DNA of 64,000 bases from Brucella pseudintermedia (GTDB lineage Bacteria > Pseudomonadota > Alphaproteobacteria > Rhizobiales > Rhizobiaceae): positions 467,237 to 531,236 of the forward strand of contig NZ_WBWE01000001.1 of assembly GCF_008932435.1 (NCBI RefSeq), written 5' to 3'. This document shows positions 30,227 through 40,163 of this stretch, in pieces. A program made the position numbers and the translations under genes. The notes under the pieces are model-generated. The model saw only the letters and a list, made by a program, of their open reading frames with translations, was not told the DNA's origin and did not search any database. The stretch's first letter is position 1; each line of letters opens with the position of its first letter.

Positions 30227-31352
30227 TAGCCGCGAACAGAAACTCAAGCGCTTCCTGATCGAAGAGGCGAAGGCGGTGGGTTTCGACGCCGTTGCCTTCA
30301 CCACGCCCGATGCAATTCCGCAAGCCCCCGAACGGCTGCGGCAATATATTGCCGACGGCCATCATGCCGACATGGAATGGATGGAGGAAACCGAAGCCCG
30401 CCGCGCCGATCCGAGCGTGCTGTGGCCGGAAGTCCGCTCCATCATGATGCTGGCCATGAATTACGGGCCGGACGCCAATCCGCTCGCCATTCTGGACAAA
30501 CGAGATCGCGCAGCCATCTCGGTCTATGCGCAGAACCGCGACTATCATGGCATTATCAAGGGCAAGCTGAAACACATCGCGAGCCGCTTCGCCGCGCGCG
30601 CCGGGCAGGACGTCAAGGTGTTTGTCGACACCGCGCCCGTCATGGAAAAGCCGCTCGCGCAAGCCGCCGGTCTCGGCTGGCAGGGCAAGCACACCAATCT
30701 GGTAAGCCGCGAGCTTGGCTCATGGCTGTTTCTCGGCTCGATTTTCACCACGGCGGAAATCCCGCCCGACGAGCCTGATCGCGACCATTGCGGCTCGTGC
30801 CGCGCCTGTCTCGACGCCTGCCCGACCAAGGCTTTTCCCTCGCCCTATCGCATCGATGCGCGGCGCTGCATTTCTTATCTCACCATCGAGAACAAGGGGC
30901 CGATCCCGCAAGAGTTCCGAAAAGCCATCGGCAACCGCATTTATGGCTGCGACGACTGCCTTTCCGTCTGCCCGTGGAACAAGTTCGCGCAGGCGACCAG
31001 CGAAATGAAGCTGAAAGCCCGTGACGACTTGAAAGAGCCGCATCTGGCCGATCTTCTGGCGCTGGATGACCCGGCTTTCCGCACGCTTTTTTCCGGCTCG
31101 CCGGTAAAGCGGATCGGGCGCGACCGCTTCATCCGCAATGTGCTGATCGCCGCTGGAAATTCCGGTGATGCCGCGCTTCTGCCGAGTGTCGAACACCTGC
31201 TGGAGGACGCAGCGCCGGTCGTGCGCGGCGCGGCGATATGGGCCTTGAAGCAACTGGCAAGCCCCGATCATGTTGCCGCCAAGCGGAAACGTCTGGCCTC
31301 ATCCGAAGAGGATGCTACGGTACAGGCCGAGTGGAATATGGAGGAAGTCTGA
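30207..31352 (+). CDS. queG: Epoxyqueuosine reductase
   Basis: The protein has 381 residues. It contains the DUF1730 N-terminal domain and two [4Fe-4S] clusters: CGSCRACLDACPTKAF and CDDCLSVCPWN. The catalytic region includes VDTAPVMEKPLAQAAGLGWQGKHTN, with Asp as the likely proton donor. A HEAT-like C-terminus ends the protein. It reduces epoxyqueuosine to queuosine in tRNA, using cobalamin. The window also has bluB, which makes the lower ligand of B12, at 40257. Start at 30207 overlaps the GST gene by 20 bases. Confidence 0.95.
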   Translation: MATSISDSREQKLKRFLIEEAKAVGFDAVAFTTPDAIPQAPERLRQYIADGHHADMEWMEETEARRADPSVLWPEVRSIMMLAMNYGPDANPLAILDKRDRAAISVYAQNRDYHGIIKGKLKHIASRFAARAGQDVKVFVDTAPVMEKPLAQAAGLGWQGKHTNLVSRELGSWLFLGSIFTTAEIPPDEPDRDHCGSCRACLDACPTKAFPSPYRIDARRCISYLTIENKGPIPQEFRKAIGNRIYGCDDCLSVCPWNKFAQATSEMKLKARDDLKEPHLADLLALDDPAFRTLFSGSPVKRIGRDRFIRNVLIAAGNSGDAALLPSVEHLLEDAAPVVRGAAIWALKQLASPDHVAAKRKRLASSEEDATVQAEWNMEEV

Positions 31353-32221
31353 TGCGCATTTTTCTGTTCGGAGCCGGTTATTCCGCCCAAGCCTTTGCTC
31401 AAAGGATGGCCGGTGAAGCTGAACGCATCGACGGAACCACACGGCACGAGCAGAAATTTCCCCTCCTTGAACAGGCAGGCATAAAGCCGCTGCTTTTCGA
31501 TGGTGAGACGCCCTCGCCGAACCTTCTGGACCGGCTTGCCCAATCGACCCATGTGGTCGTTTCAATCTCTCCCGGCGAAAGCGGCGATCCCGCCGTCGCC
31601 GTGGTTGAGGAAGCGCTTCGCCGTCCCGACAACACCATCCGCTGGATCGGCTATCTGTCGACGGTCGGCGTCTATGGCGACCATCAGGGCGCGTGGGTGG
31701 ACGAAACCACAGCCTGCAAGCCTGCCTCCCGCCGCAGCCTTGAGCGCGTCGAAGCCGAAAAGGCATGGGGGCAATTGAGCGAACGGCATGGAACACCGCT
31801 GGCGATCTTACGTCTCTCTGGCATTTTCGGGCCGGGCCGCAACGCCTTCATCAATCTGGAACGCGGCAACGCACGGCGCATCGTGAAAAAGGACCAGGTC
31901 TTCAACCGCATCCATGTCGGTGACATTGCCGGTTCCTTGCGCTTTCTGGCAGGCACCGACACAGGCGGCATCTTCAACATCACCGACAATGAACCAAGCC
32001 CGCCGCAGGATGTCGTCACCTATGCGGCGGAATTGATGGGCGCGACGCCGCCGCCGGAAGTCCCCTTCGAGGAGGCCGATCTGACGCCGATGGCGCGTTC
32101 CTTCTATGGCGAGAACAAACGCGTCTCCAACCGCCGCATCAAGGATCTCGGTTACGAATTTGCCTATCCCGACTACCGGACAGCCTTTTCGGCCATGTGG
32201 CGCGAGGATAGCTGGCGCTGA
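31352..32221 (+). CDS. NAD(P)-binding epimerase/reductase-like SDR protein (YeeZ type)
   Basis: The protein has 289 residues, beginning MRIFLFGAGYSAQAFAQRM, a dinucleotide-binding motif. WIGYLSTVGVYGDHQGAWVDE resembles the atypical SDR fold, and ILRLSGIFGPGRNAF is typical of YeeZ-like epimerases. The substrate is unknown. The start overlaps the queG stop (TGATG), so the two are coupled. It is the last gene of the GST-queG-epimerase run. Confidence 0.83.
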   Translation: MRIFLFGAGYSAQAFAQRMAGEAERIDGTTRHEQKFPLLEQAGIKPLLFDGETPSPNLLDRLAQSTHVVVSISPGESGDPAVAVVEEALRRPDNTIRWIGYLSTVGVYGDHQGAWVDETTACKPASRRSLERVEAEKAWGQLSERHGTPLAILRLSGIFGPGRNAFINLERGNARRIVKKDQVFNRIHVGDIAGSLRFLAGTDTGGIFNITDNEPSPPQDVVTYAAELMGATPPPEVPFEEADLTPMARSFYGENKRVSNRRIKDLGYEFAYPDYRTAFSAMWREDSWR

Positions 32222-32272
32222 AGCCGTGCTGCTGCTAAAAGCAAGCCTGCAACCGAACCGGGACAACACAGA

Positions 32273-32302
32273 ATGAGCAGTACCGAACTCGCAACCAGAT
32301 AA
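32273..32302 (+). CDS. Candidate 9-codon leader peptide upstream of the FloR-like gene
   Basis: ATG AGC AGT ACC GAA CTC GCA ACC AGA TAA encodes MSSTELATR. GGGA lies 8-10 bases upstream. The stop codon is followed at once by a perfect hairpin. The known cmlA phenicol exporter gene is controlled by translational attenuation through a nine-residue leader (MSTSKNADK), which is strikingly similar in size and first residues. I infer a leader peptide whose stalling opens the hairpin; there is no direct proof. Confidence 0.5.
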   Translation: MSSTELATR

Positions 32303-32400
32303 GCCGCAACAGCCTTTCCGACCTGTTGCGGCGTCTGCCCCGGACCAACTTCCCTTAAAACGCATCCCGACGATGCGCGTTTATAAAAGGCAGACAGCCG
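32303..32400 (+). promoter_or_regulatory. Candidate attenuator: overlapping alternative stem-loops
   Basis: Stem A: GCCGCAACAG (32303-32312) with CTGTTGCGGC (32323-32332), perfect, starting right after the leader stop. Stem B: CGGCGTCTGCC (32329-32339) with GGCAGACAGCCG (32389-32400), one bulged A. A and B share bases 32329-32332 and cannot fully form together. Inside B, CGCATC (32361-32366) pairs with GATGCG (32372-32377). Stem B ends 29 bases before the exporter ATG. This has the layout of an attenuator. Confidence 0.5.
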
Positions 32401-32429
32401 CCCGATTTTCCTCGAGCGGATGCTTAGTC

Positions 32430-33623
32430 ATGCCTTTTGATAACAAACAAACTCCTCAGTGGAGCTATTCCCTGCCGTTCGCGCTGGCGCTGATGGCTCC
32501 TTTCGACATTCTCGCCTCGCTGGCCATGGACATCTACCTGCCGGTGGTGCCGTCCATGCCCTCAATCCTGCAAACAACACCCGCCATGGTGCAGCTCACC
32601 CTCAGTCTCTACATGGTGATGCTGGGCGTCGGGCAATTGCTGTTCGGCCCATTGTCGGACCGTTTCGGACGCAGGCCGGTCCTCATTGGCGGCGGGCTGG
32701 TTTTCGCCCTTGCGTCTTTCGCCCTGGCGATCACCGACAATGCCACGCTATTTGTGGCGCTTCGCTTCGTGCAGGCAACGGGGGCGTCGGCGGCGCTGGT
32801 CGCCACTTTCGCAACTGTCCGCGACGTTTATGCGACGCGTCCCGAAGGGGCGACGATCTATGGCCTGTTCAGCGCCATGCTTTCCTTCGTCCCGGCGCTT
32901 GGGCCGATTGCCGGCGCACTGATTGCAAAGGGTTTCGGATGGCGGGCAATCTTCGCCACGCTCGGACTGTTCGGCCTCGCCGCAACGTGGCGCGCCTTGC
33001 GCCACTGGCACGAGACACGACCGAGCAGCACTGCGCCAGCAGCCGGAAGTCTTGGCCGGATCGTGAAGGACTTTTCGTTCTGGACCTATACGCTCGGATT
33101 CGCGACAGCCATGGGCACGTTCTTCGTTTTCTTTTCCACCGCACCGCGCATTCTGATCGAACGCGGCGGCTTTGGTGAAACCGGCTTCAGCTTCGCCTTT
33201 GCCAGCGTTGCCGTCGTCATGATCGCCGCCACGCGTATCCTGCCCCGCCATACGCAGAAATGGGGCGCGCGCATCAGCGTGGCGCTGGGCATGGCGACGC
33301 TGCTTGCAAGCGCCCTGCTTCTGGGCCTCGGCGAGACATTGCTCAAGCCCTCGTTCCTGAGCCTTATCGTCCCGATGTGGCTTGCCGCTGTCGGCATCGT
33401 TCTCACCGCATCGATGACTGCCAACGGTGCGCTTGCCGCCTTTGATGACAGTGCGGGCATGGCGGTCGCGGTCTATTTCTGCATCCAGAGCCTGATCGTC
33501 AGCCTTGCTGGAACAGCACTTGTCATCTTCCTGCCCGGTGATACCGCATGGCCCCTGATCGCCTTCTGCACGGCGATGCCATTGCTGGTTTTGACCTTGC
33601 TGGCAAGGCTGCGGCAGCGCTGA
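32430..33623 (+). CDS. FloR/CmlA-like phenicol efflux MFS transporter
   Basis: The protein has 397 residues and 12 membrane segments. From residue 20 the sequence follows FloR closely, as I remember it: LMAPFDILASLAMDIYLPVV, then TTPAMVQLTLSLYMVMLGVGQ, GPLSDRFGRRPVLIGG (MFS motif A), ATFATVRDVYATRPEG, and GTFFVFFSTAPRILIE. FloR exports chloramphenicol and florfenicol in exchange for protons. It could also move other small amphipathic compounds. Start ATG 32430 matches the family; an in-frame ATG at 32373 would add an unlikely leader. No transposon is next to it, so it looks native to the chromosome. Confidence 0.85.
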   Translation: MPFDNKQTPQWSYSLPFALALMAPFDILASLAMDIYLPVVPSMPSILQTTPAMVQLTLSLYMVMLGVGQLLFGPLSDRFGRRPVLIGGGLVFALASFALAITDNATLFVALRFVQATGASAALVATFATVRDVYATRPEGATIYGLFSAMLSFVPALGPIAGALIAKGFGWRAIFATLGLFGLAATWRALRHWHETRPSSTAPAAGSLGRIVKDFSFWTYTLGFATAMGTFFVFFSTAPRILIERGGFGETGFSFAFASVAVVMIAATRILPRHTQKWGARISVALGMATLLASALLLGLGETLLKPSFLSLIVPMWLAAVGIVLTASMTANGALAAFDDSAGMAVAVYFCIQSLIVSLAGTALVIFLPGDTAWPLIAFCTAMPLLVLTLLARLRQR

Positions 33624-33753
33624 ACGAAATGGCGGTCGGCAGCACAAACTGTCGACCGCCATTGAAGCCCCGCCGTTGACACAGCATAATGCCCGCAATC
33701 CGGCTGCCTTGATTCGCAGCCGCAGCGCCCTTTGGCAAAACTGGAATTGCCCC

Positions 33754-34704
33754 ATGATCGCAAACAGCCCCAAGATCGCAAACAGATTGAAGAAGTTCGT
33801 TCTCGCAGCTTCGCTGGCCGCAATGATCGCGCCCGACTTCGTGCCCATGGCCGCGGCGGAAGACATGCCCGCCAAACAGGCATTTGGCGCGCAAGTGCTG
33901 CCGGTGCTTACGCAAGAGCCGCAATCCATCGGCTTTTATGCGAAGGGATGCCTCACCGGTGCCGTGGCCCTGCCGACCGACGGACCAAACTGGCAGGTGA
34001 TGCGCCTTTCGCGCAATCGCCGCTGGGGCCATCCGCGCATGATCGGCCTTCTGGAAAAACTGTCCCGCGATGCGGCAAAGGACGGCTGGCCCGGCCTGCT
34101 CGTCGGCGACATTTCGCAGCCGCGCGGCGGCCCGATGCTGACCGGCCATGCCTCGCATCAGGTCGGCCTCGATGCTGATATCTGGCTGACGCCGATGCCG
34201 AAAAAACGTTTTACCGACGCCGAGCGCGAGAGCGTGTCAGCCGTATCGATGCTGCAAAAAGATTCGCTCTATGTCGATCCGAAGAAATGGACCCCTGCCC
34301 GCACGGCCCTGCTGAAACACGCCGCAAGCTATCCGGAAGTGGAGCGCATCTTCGTGCATCCCGGCATCAAGAAGCAGCTTTGCGACACGGTGACCGGCGA
34401 CAGAAGCTGGCTCGGAAAGGTTCGCCCCTATTGGGGTCATTTCTACCATTTCCATGTGCGCCTGACCTGTCAGCCCGGATCGCCCGAGTGCAAGGCACAG
34501 CCGAAGGTGCCTGCCGGTGACGGCTGCGACAAGTCTCTCGCCTGGTGGTTCACCGATGAACCGTGGAAGCCCGCCAAGCCATCGAAGGAACCGCCGAAAA
34601 AGCCGCGTCCGGTGATGGTCTCCGATCTGCCGAAGTCTTGCGCCGCCGTACTGAACGGCCCTGCGCCGAATTCGATCGCGGACGTCACCTACGGCGCGCA
34701 GTGA
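33754..34704 (+). CDS. mepA: Penicillin-insensitive murein endopeptidase
   Basis: The protein has 316 residues with an N-terminal signal segment (residues 13-36, ending AAAEDMP). The LAS-type zinc peptidase motifs are GDISQPRGGPMLTGHASHQVGLDADIW (HxxxxxxD), with a later ERIFVHPGIKKQLC and YWGHFYHFHVRL (HxH). It cleaves DD- and LD-cross-links in peptidoglycan in the periplasm. Start chosen at 33754 with GGAA upstream. Possible Pro/Lys-rich tail near residue 275 (KPAKPSKEPPKKPRP). Confidence 0.95.
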   Translation: MIANSPKIANRLKKFVLAASLAAMIAPDFVPMAAAEDMPAKQAFGAQVLPVLTQEPQSIGFYAKGCLTGAVALPTDGPNWQVMRLSRNRRWGHPRMIGLLEKLSRDAAKDGWPGLLVGDISQPRGGPMLTGHASHQVGLDADIWLTPMPKKRFTDAERESVSAVSMLQKDSLYVDPKKWTPARTALLKHAASYPEVERIFVHPGIKKQLCDTVTGDRSWLGKVRPYWGHFYHFHVRLTCQPGSPECKAQPKVPAGDGCDKSLAWWFTDEPWKPAKPSKEPPKKPRPVMVSDLPKSCAAVLNGPAPNSIADVTYGAQ

Positions 34705-34831
34705 GGCTTTTGCCACTTTTCAGGTCTTTGGCGCTTCGCTATAGACTTAAAACGATTTAGAAAGCCGGAGCGGTTCCGTTGGAACAGAACCGTTGAACCG
34801 CCCCGGCTCTGTACTCCATCGCATTTTCCCT

Positions 34832-34926
34832 ACGCAAAACCGTTTCACACTTTTGCTGGAAATGCTCTAGGTTTCATCGCATTGTCCCACGCAAAACCGT
34901 TTCACACTTCTGCTGGAAATGCTCTA
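34832..34926. repeat. Two 38-base direct copies of the dispersed palindrome arm
   Basis: 34832-34869 and 34889-34926 both read ACGCAAAACCGTTTCACAC to GCTGGAAATGCTCTA, with one difference. Each is the reverse complement of the left part of element 16458. Upstream, 34765-34800 holds GGAGCGGTTCCGTTGGAAC and GAACCGTTGAACCG as another arm. Together they occupy most of the 257-base gap before mgsA. Confidence 0.7.
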
Positions 34927-34961
34927 ATGACAAGGTTATCAGCTCACAAGGTTGCTCATTC

Positions 34962-35339
34962 ATGACGGAACGCCTGCGCATCGCATTGATCGCCCACGAC
35001 CAGAAGAAGGACGACATGGTCGCCTTCGCAAAAGCGCATGAGCAGGCGCTGTCGCGCTATGACATTGTGGCGACGGGAACGACCGGCGGCCTCATTCTGG
35101 ATGCCTGCCCTTCACTGCGCATCCAGCGCGTGAAAAGCGGGCCGCTCGGCGGCGACCAGCAGATTGGCGCGATGATCGCGGAGGGCACGGTGGAAGTGCT
35201 CATTTTCTTCATCGACCCGCTGTCGCCGCTTCCGCACGATGTCGACGTGAAGGCGCTGACGCGCCTCGGCAGCGTCTATGACATTCCGATGGCGCTCAAT
35301 CGTGCGACTGCCGAAAGGCTGATCAAGGCGCTTGATTGA
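34962..35339 (+). CDS. mgsA: Methylglyoxal synthase
   Basis: The protein has 125 residues. [20 protein letters not shown] opens the MGS fold, ATGTTGGLI and [17 protein letters not shown] bind phosphate, and [18 protein letters not shown] holds the catalytic Asp. It converts dihydroxyacetone phosphate to methylglyoxal, a bypass that relieves phosphate starvation. It lies 46 bases ahead of glk, so glycolytic overflow and glucose phosphorylation share a transcript. Confidence 0.96.
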   Translation: MTERLRIALIAHDQKKDDMVAFAKAHEQALSRYDIVATGTTGGLILDACPSLRIQRVKSGPLGGDQQIGAMIAEGTVEVLIFFIDPLSPLPHDVDVKALTRLGSVYDIPMALNRATAERLIKALD

Positions 35340-35385
35340 TCAGGCGCGACCAACCAGCAGGCGAAAAGATGACCAGGGAGAGGAC

Positions 35386-36414
35386 ATGCTAGCGACTATC
35401 GACGCCGAACAGGGGTTCCGGTTTCCAGTGCTCGTCGGCGATATCGGTGGAACCAATGCCCGTTTTGCCATTCTCGTGGATTCCAATGCGGAACCGAAGG
35501 AGTTTCCCGTTCTCCAGACGGCGAATTACGCCACAATCGATGAGGCGATACAGAGCGCCATTCTCGACCACACCTCGATCCGTCCGCGTTCCGCCATTCT
35601 GGCTGTAGCCGGTCCCGTCGACGGGGATGAGATCGACCTCACCAATTGCGACTGGGTGGTGCGCCCGAAAAAGATGATCGCCGATCTCGGCTTCGAGGAC
35701 GTAACCGTGCTGAACGATTTCGAGGCGCAGGCGCTCGCCGTCGTGTCTCTCGGCAGCGATCATCTGGAACAGATCGGCGGCAAGCCCGACGAGGTGATCG
35801 CTACCCGCGTCGTACTTGGACCGGGAACGGGGCTTGGCGTTGCCGGGCTTGTCCGCACGCGCCATGCCTGGGTGCCGGTGCCGGGCGAAGGCGGCCATAT
35901 CGACATCGGCCCGCGCACGACACGTGACTATGAGGTCTTCCCGCATATCGAGCGCATAGAGGGCCGCGTTGCTGGCGAACAGATTCTTTGCGGGCGCGGA
36001 CTGCGCAATCTCTATCTGGCCATATGCGCCGCCGACAAGGTGACGCCGACGCTGGAAACCCCCGCCGATATTACATCAGCCGGGCTCGACGGCAGCAATG
36101 CGCAAGCCGAGGAAACCCTGCATCTGTTCGTCACCTACCTAGGACGGGTGGCAGGCGATCTGGCGCTGATCTTCATGGCGCATGGCGGCGTCTATCTTTC
36201 CGGCGGCATTCCGCAGCGCATCCTTTCCGCGCTGAAAGCCGGTGCCTTTCGCGAGGCTTTTGAGGACAAGGCCCCGCATAAGGCCATCATGCGCGACATT
36301 CCTGTCCGCGTGATCACGCACCAGCTTGCCGCCCTTACCGGGCTTTCCGCCTTTGCGCAGGCCCCTGCCCGTTTTGAAGTCGCGACCGAAGGACGCCGCT
36401 GGCGCATCGACTGA
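35386..36414 (+). CDS. glk: Glucokinase
   Basis: The protein has 342 residues. [15 protein letters not shown] (phosphate loop), [31 protein letters not shown] and [11 protein letters not shown] are the glucokinase motifs of the hexokinase-like fold. GGGAGAGG precedes the ATG. It phosphorylates glucose with ATP; in Brucella this feeds the pentose phosphate and Entner-Doudoroff routes. Very close to Brucella Glk. A perfect 17-bp inverted repeat follows. Confidence 0.97.
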   Translation: MLATIDAEQGFRFPVLVGDIGGTNARFAILVDSNAEPKEFPVLQTANYATIDEAIQSAILDHTSIRPRSAILAVAGPVDGDEIDLTNCDWVVRPKKMIADLGFEDVTVLNDFEAQALAVVSLGSDHLEQIGGKPDEVIATRVVLGPGTGLGVAGLVRTRHAWVPVPGEGGHIDIGPRTTRDYEVFPHIERIEGRVAGEQILCGRGLRNLYLAICAADKVTPTLETPADITSAGLDGSNAQAEETLHLFVTYLGRVAGDLALIFMAHGGVYLSGGIPQRILSALKAGAFREAFEDKAPHKAIMRDIPVRVITHQLAALTGLSAFAQAPARFEVATEGRRWRID

Positions 36415-36458
36415 TCGGCAAAGCTTGAGGATGGTCAAGCCGCACGGATAACGTTATA

Positions 36459-36505
36459 GAAACGCTGCACTGAAATTGTCGCTGGCTTTTTCAGTGCAGC
36501 GTTTC
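36459..36505. terminator. Perfect 17-bp inverted repeat after glk
   Basis: GAAACGCTGCACTGAAA (36459-36475) and TTTCAGTGCAGCGTTTC (36489-36505) with a 13-base loop. It lies 45 bases after glk and 77 before the ABC gene. The stem ends in A-T pairs but there is no T-run after it, so it may be a terminator-like or mRNA-stabilising structure. Confidence 0.55.
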
Positions 36506-36581
36506 CGTATGGGAAGTCGTATTTTTCAACGTTAGCCGCCGGTCCAGCCGGAGGGCAAAGAGACAAAAAGCGCTTTTGCAC

Positions 36582-38411
36582 GTGAGCCTATTCAAGAAGA
36601 AGAACAAGAAGATCGATACGGGCGAAGCCACCCGCGTAATCCGGCGCATGATGTCGGAAAATATCCGCGAATATAAGAAGAACTACGTCATCGCCATACT
36701 GGCTTCGCTCATCGTCGGCGCATCGAATGGCGCGCTGGCCTATCTGATGAAGCCGATGATCGACAAGATTTTCTACGAGCAGAATCTCGGTCTGGTCTGG
36801 GTCATTTGCGGCACATTGCTGGCCATTTTCATCCTGCGCGGCATTTCCGGCTACATACAGGCCGTGGAGCTTGCCAAGATCGGCAACAATCTGGTCGCGC
36901 GCTATCAGAAGCGCATTTTCGACCATCTAATGAAGCTCGGCCTCGATTTCTACAACGATACACGTTCCGGCCATCTGGCGGCGCAGATCAACCAGAATGT
37001 TTCCGGCATCCGCGATCTTCTCAACATGACGATTTCGTCGATCGCGCGTGACCTCATTTCGCTGATCGGTCTCGTCGGCACCATGTTCTATATGGACCCT
37101 GTCCTGTCCGTCGCGATTTTCCTGATCGGGCCGCCGCTCATTCTGGCCGTCGCCTATATTTCGCGCCGCATCCGCTCCGTCACCCGCGATCTCGTGCATC
37201 TCAATTCCCATCTGCTGGGCGCGATGCAGGAATCGATTCAGGGCATTGCCATCGTCAAGGCCTTTACGATGGAGGATCAGCTGCGCGCCAAGATCGGCAA
37301 GCTTATCGATCAGTCGGAAGGCCGCAGCAACAAGATCGCCAAAGTGTCCGAGCGCACGACGCCCATTTCCGAAATGCTGGCCGGTTTTGCCGTGGCTGGC
37401 GTGCTGGCCTATAGCGGCTATCGCGCCATTCTCGACCACCAGCCGCCGGGCGCAACCTTCGCCTTCATCACCGCGATGCTGCTTGCCTATGATCCGGCGC
37501 GCCGCCTCGCCCGCCTTCAGGTCGGACTGGAAAAGGCGCTCGTCAATGCCCGCATGATCTACGAAGTGCTGGATATAGAGCCGCGCCAGCGCGATGTTCC
37601 GCACGCAATGGAGCTGAAAGCTGGCCCCGGCGAAATCCGCTTCGAGGATATCTATTTCACCTATAACGAAACCGCGCCGGTGCTGCATGGCGTGAGCTTT
37701 GTCGCCAAGGCAGGCGAAACCACTGCGGTGGTCGGCGCTTCAGGCGCAGGCAAATCCACCCTCATCAATCTCGTCCAGCGCTTTTACGATCTCGACAAAG
37801 GCAAGATCCTGTTCGACGGGCAGGATATCGCCCAGGTCAGAAAGCGGTCGCTGCGCCATGCCATCGCCTATGTCTCGCAGCAGCCCTATCTCTTTGAAGG
37901 CACAATTGCCGACAATATCCGCTATGGCCGCCCGGACGCGACGGATGAGGAAATCATCGAGGCGGCCAAGCTTGCCCATGCGCATGATTTCATCCTGCAA
38001 CAGCCGCAGGGCTACGATACGCCGGTCGGCGAAAACGGTGTGACGCTTTCCGGCGGCCAGCGCCAGCGCGTTTCGATTGCCCGCGCCATCGTGCGCAATG
38101 CGCCGGTTCTCCTGCTCGACGAGGCGACTTCCGCCCTTGACAATGAATCGGAAAAGCGGGTCCAGCAGGCGCTGGAAGGCATCATGCAGAACCGCACTAC
38201 GATCGTGATTGCGCATCGCCTTTCCACCGTGGTCAATGCCGATCGCATCGTGGTGATGGAAGCGGGCCGCGTGGTGGAGGAAGGCCGTCACGACGATCTG
38301 ATCGCCATCCCGAACGGTGTCTATGCCCGTTTCTATCAGTTGCAGAGCGGCAACGGCGATTTCATCACTGAAAAGACGGCAGAAGAATTGCGGACAGGAG
38401 AACCACGATGA
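36582..38411 (+). CDS. MsbA-type ABC half-transporter (fused permease-ATPase)
   Basis: The protein has 609 residues from GTG 36582; a TTG at 36576 is also in frame, and neither has a good SD. Six membrane segments (about residues 31-315) precede the ATPase with [15 protein letters not shown] (Walker A), [16 protein letters not shown] (signature), [14 protein letters not shown] (Walker B) and IAHRLSTV (H-loop). MsbA-type exporters move lipid A precursors or lipophilic compounds as homodimers; the exact substrate here is inference. It is coupled to dapB by an ATGA overlap. Confidence 0.9.
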   Translation: MSLFKKKNKKIDTGEATRVIRRMMSENIREYKKNYVIAILASLIVGASNGALAYLMKPMIDKIFYEQNLGLVWVICGTLLAIFILRGISGYIQAVELAKIGNNLVARYQKRIFDHLMKLGLDFYNDTRSGHLAAQINQNVSGIRDLLNMTISSIARDLISLIGLVGTMFYMDPVLSVAIFLIGPPLILAVAYISRRIRSVTRDLVHLNSHLLGAMQESIQGIAIVKAFTMEDQLRAKIGKLIDQSEGRSNKIAKVSERTTPISEMLAGFAVAGVLAYSGYRAILDHQPPGATFAFITAMLLAYDPARRLARLQVGLEKALVNARMIYEVLDIEPRQRDVPHAMELKAGPGEIRFEDIYFTYNETAPVLHGVSFVAKAGETTAVVGASGAGKSTLINLVQRFYDLDKGKILFDGQDIAQVRKRSLRHAIAYVSQQPYLFEGTIADNIRYGRPDATDEEIIEAAKLAHAHDFILQQPQGYDTPVGENGVTLSGGQRQRVSIARAIVRNAPVLLLDEATSALDNESEKRVQQALEGIMQNRTTIVIAHRLSTVVNADRIVVMEAGRVVEEGRHDDLIAIPNGVYARFYQLQSGNGDFITEKTAEELRTGEPR

Positions 38412-39241
38412 GCGGAGAAACCGAAAGCAGCGAAATGGGCCTTGTCGTCGTCGGCGCGGGCGGGCGCATGGGCCAGACGTTGATCCGCACCATCCAGACC
38501 ATCGAAGGCGCGAAACTGGTGGGCGCCATCGAACGCTCAAGCTCCCCGCTTCTGGGCCGGGATGCCGGCGAGGTCGCCGGCGTAGGCCCGCTCGGCGTGA
38601 CCATCACCGACGATCCGCTGCCGGTGTTCGCCAGGGCACAGGGCGTCCTCGATTTCACAAGTCCCGCGGCAAGCGTCGAATTTGCAGGCCTCGCCGCGCA
38701 GGCGCGCATCGTGCACGTCGTCGGCACCACAGGCTGCTCGGCGGAAGACGAAGAGAAAATCCGCGCCGCTGCCCGCCACGCAACCATCGTCAAATCCGGC
38801 AATATGAGCCTCGGCGTCAATCTTCTGTCCGTTCTGGTGCAGAAGGCGGCGCAAGCACTTGATCCGGCCGATTTCGACATCGAAATCCTTGAGATGCACC
38901 ACAAGCACAAGGTCGATGCGCCATCCGGCACCGCCCTGCTTCTCGGCGAAGCGGCAGCCAAGGGGCGCGACATTGCCTTGGCGGAAAACAGCGTCCGTGT
39001 GCGTGACGGCTATACGGGCCCGCGCGAACCCGGCTCCATCGGCTTCGCCACATTGCGCGGCGGTTCGGTCATTGGCGACCATTCGGTGATTCTGGCCGGT
39101 CCCGGCGAACGCATTGTTCTCTCTCACCATGCCGAAGACCGTTCGATCTTCGCGCGCGGTGCGATCAAGGCCGCACTTTGGGCCTATGGCAAAAAGCCCG
39201 GCCTCTATTCAATGCTCGATGTTCTCGGGCTGAACGACTGA
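38408..39241 (+). CDS. dapB: 4-hydroxy-tetrahydrodipicolinate reductase
   Basis: The protein has 277 residues. [13 protein letters not shown] binds NAD(P)[20 protein letters not shown] and [20 protein letters not shown] hold the catalytic His and Lys. GGAG precedes the ATG, which overlaps the ABC transporter stop. It reduces HTPA to tetrahydrodipicolinate, the substrate of DapD. Confidence 0.97.
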   Translation: MSGETESSEMGLVVVGAGGRMGQTLIRTIQTIEGAKLVGAIERSSSPLLGRDAGEVAGVGPLGVTITDDPLPVFARAQGVLDFTSPAASVEFAGLAAQARIVHVVGTTGCSAEDEEKIRAAARHATIVKSGNMSLGVNLLSVLVQKAAQALDPADFDIEILEMHHKHKVDAPSGTALLLGEAAAKGRDIALAENSVRVRDGYTGPREPGSIGFATLRGGSVIGDHSVILAGPGERIVLSHHAEDRSIFARGAIKAALWAYGKKPGLYSMLDVLGLND

Positions 39242-39267
39242 TTTTCTTCATAAACGGAGCGTTGCAT

Positions 39268-39888
39268 ATGTCTCGTACTCTCGTCCTGGTCCGCCACGGT
39301 CAAAGCGAATGGAACCTCAAGAACCTTTTCACCGGATGGCGCGATCCGGGCCTGACCGAACAGGGCCACGCCGAAGCCAAGGCCGCTGGCCAGCGCCTGA
39401 AGGCCGCCGGTCTCAAGTTCGACATCGCATACACGTCCGCGCTGTCGCGCGCCCAGGTGACCTGCCAGCACATCCTCGATGAGCTCGGCCAGTCCGATCT
39501 CGAGACGATTCGCGATCAGGCCCTGAACGAGCGCGACTATGGCGATCTGTCCGGCCTCAACAAGGACGATGCCCGCGCCAAATGGGGCGAGGAACAGGTG
39601 CATATCTGGCGCCGTTCCTATGACGTTCCGCCTCCGGGCGGCGAAAGCCTGAAGGATACCGGCGCGCGCGTATGGCCCTATTATCTGCATACCGTGCAGC
39701 CGCATGTGCTGCGCGGCGAAACGGTTCTGGTCGCCGCACACGGCAATTCGCTGCGTGCGCTCATCATGGCGCTGGACGGCCTGACGCCGGAGCAGATTCT
39801 CAAGCAGGAACTCAATACCGGCGTTCCGGTCATCTACCGGCTCAATGCTGATTCGACCGTTGCCTCGAAGGAAATTCTCGAAGCCTGA
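39268..39888 (+). CDS. gpmA: 2,3-bisphosphoglycerate-dependent phosphoglycerate mutase
   Basis: The protein has 206 residues. [19 protein letters not shown] holds the phosphohistidine of the RHG motif. [15 protein letters not shown] and [17 protein letters not shown] complete the site. GGAG lies upstream. It interconverts 3- and 2-phosphoglycerate in glycolysis. The length of 206 is that of the short Brucella-type GpmA. A GC-rich stem (39913-39930) lies downstream. Confidence 0.96.
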   Translation: MSRTLVLVRHGQSEWNLKNLFTGWRDPGLTEQGHAEAKAAGQRLKAAGLKFDIAYTSALSRAQVTCQHILDELGQSDLETIRDQALNERDYGDLSGLNKDDARAKWGEEQVHIWRRSYDVPPPGGESLKDTGARVWPYYLHTVQPHVLRGETVLVAAHGNSLRALIMALDGLTPEQILKQELNTGVPVIYRLNADSTVASKEILEA

Positions 39889-39995
39889 TAGCCGTTTGGC
39901 TGTGAATTCATCGGGCGCGTCCGCGCGCCCATCCCTCTTTCCAACGCGAAAAAAGCATCGGCTGAAAAAAAGCTGGCTGAATGTCGAAAACGCGA

Positions 39996-40023
39996 TTGAC
40001 AGAGGCAGGTCGACCCCTTAGAT
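39996..40023 (+). promoter_or_regulatory. Promoter of the tRNA-Leu gene
   Basis: TTGACA (39996-40001), 16 bases, TTAGAT (40018-40023). The predicted transcription start lies only a few bases before the tRNA at 40035. Confidence 0.55.
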
Positions 40024-40034
40024 GGGTCCTCGTC

Positions 40035-40121
40035 GCCCAGATGGCGGAATTGGTAGACGCACCAGCTTCAGGTGCTGGCGCTCGCAAGGGCGTGGAGGTT
40101 CGAGTCCTCTTCTGGGCACCA
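40035..40121 (+). tRNA. tRNA-Leu (anticodon CAG)
   Basis: 87 bases including an encoded CCA. The 7-bp acceptor stem GCCCAGA pairs with TCTGGGC. D-arm GCGGAATTGGTAGACGC; anticodon stem CCAGC/GCTGG with loop TTCAGGT gives anticodon CAG. The long variable arm and the T-arm GGTTCGAGTCC are typical of a class II tRNA-Leu. Confidence 0.97.
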
Positions 40122-40163
40122 TTTCCAAGTCTTCGGACCACTACCAAGGTTCTGAAGCGCCCC

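Noticed and set aside
34832..34926. CRISPR array
   Set aside because: Only two direct copies, separated by 19 bases, and both belong to the dispersed palindrome family; no cas genes in the window.
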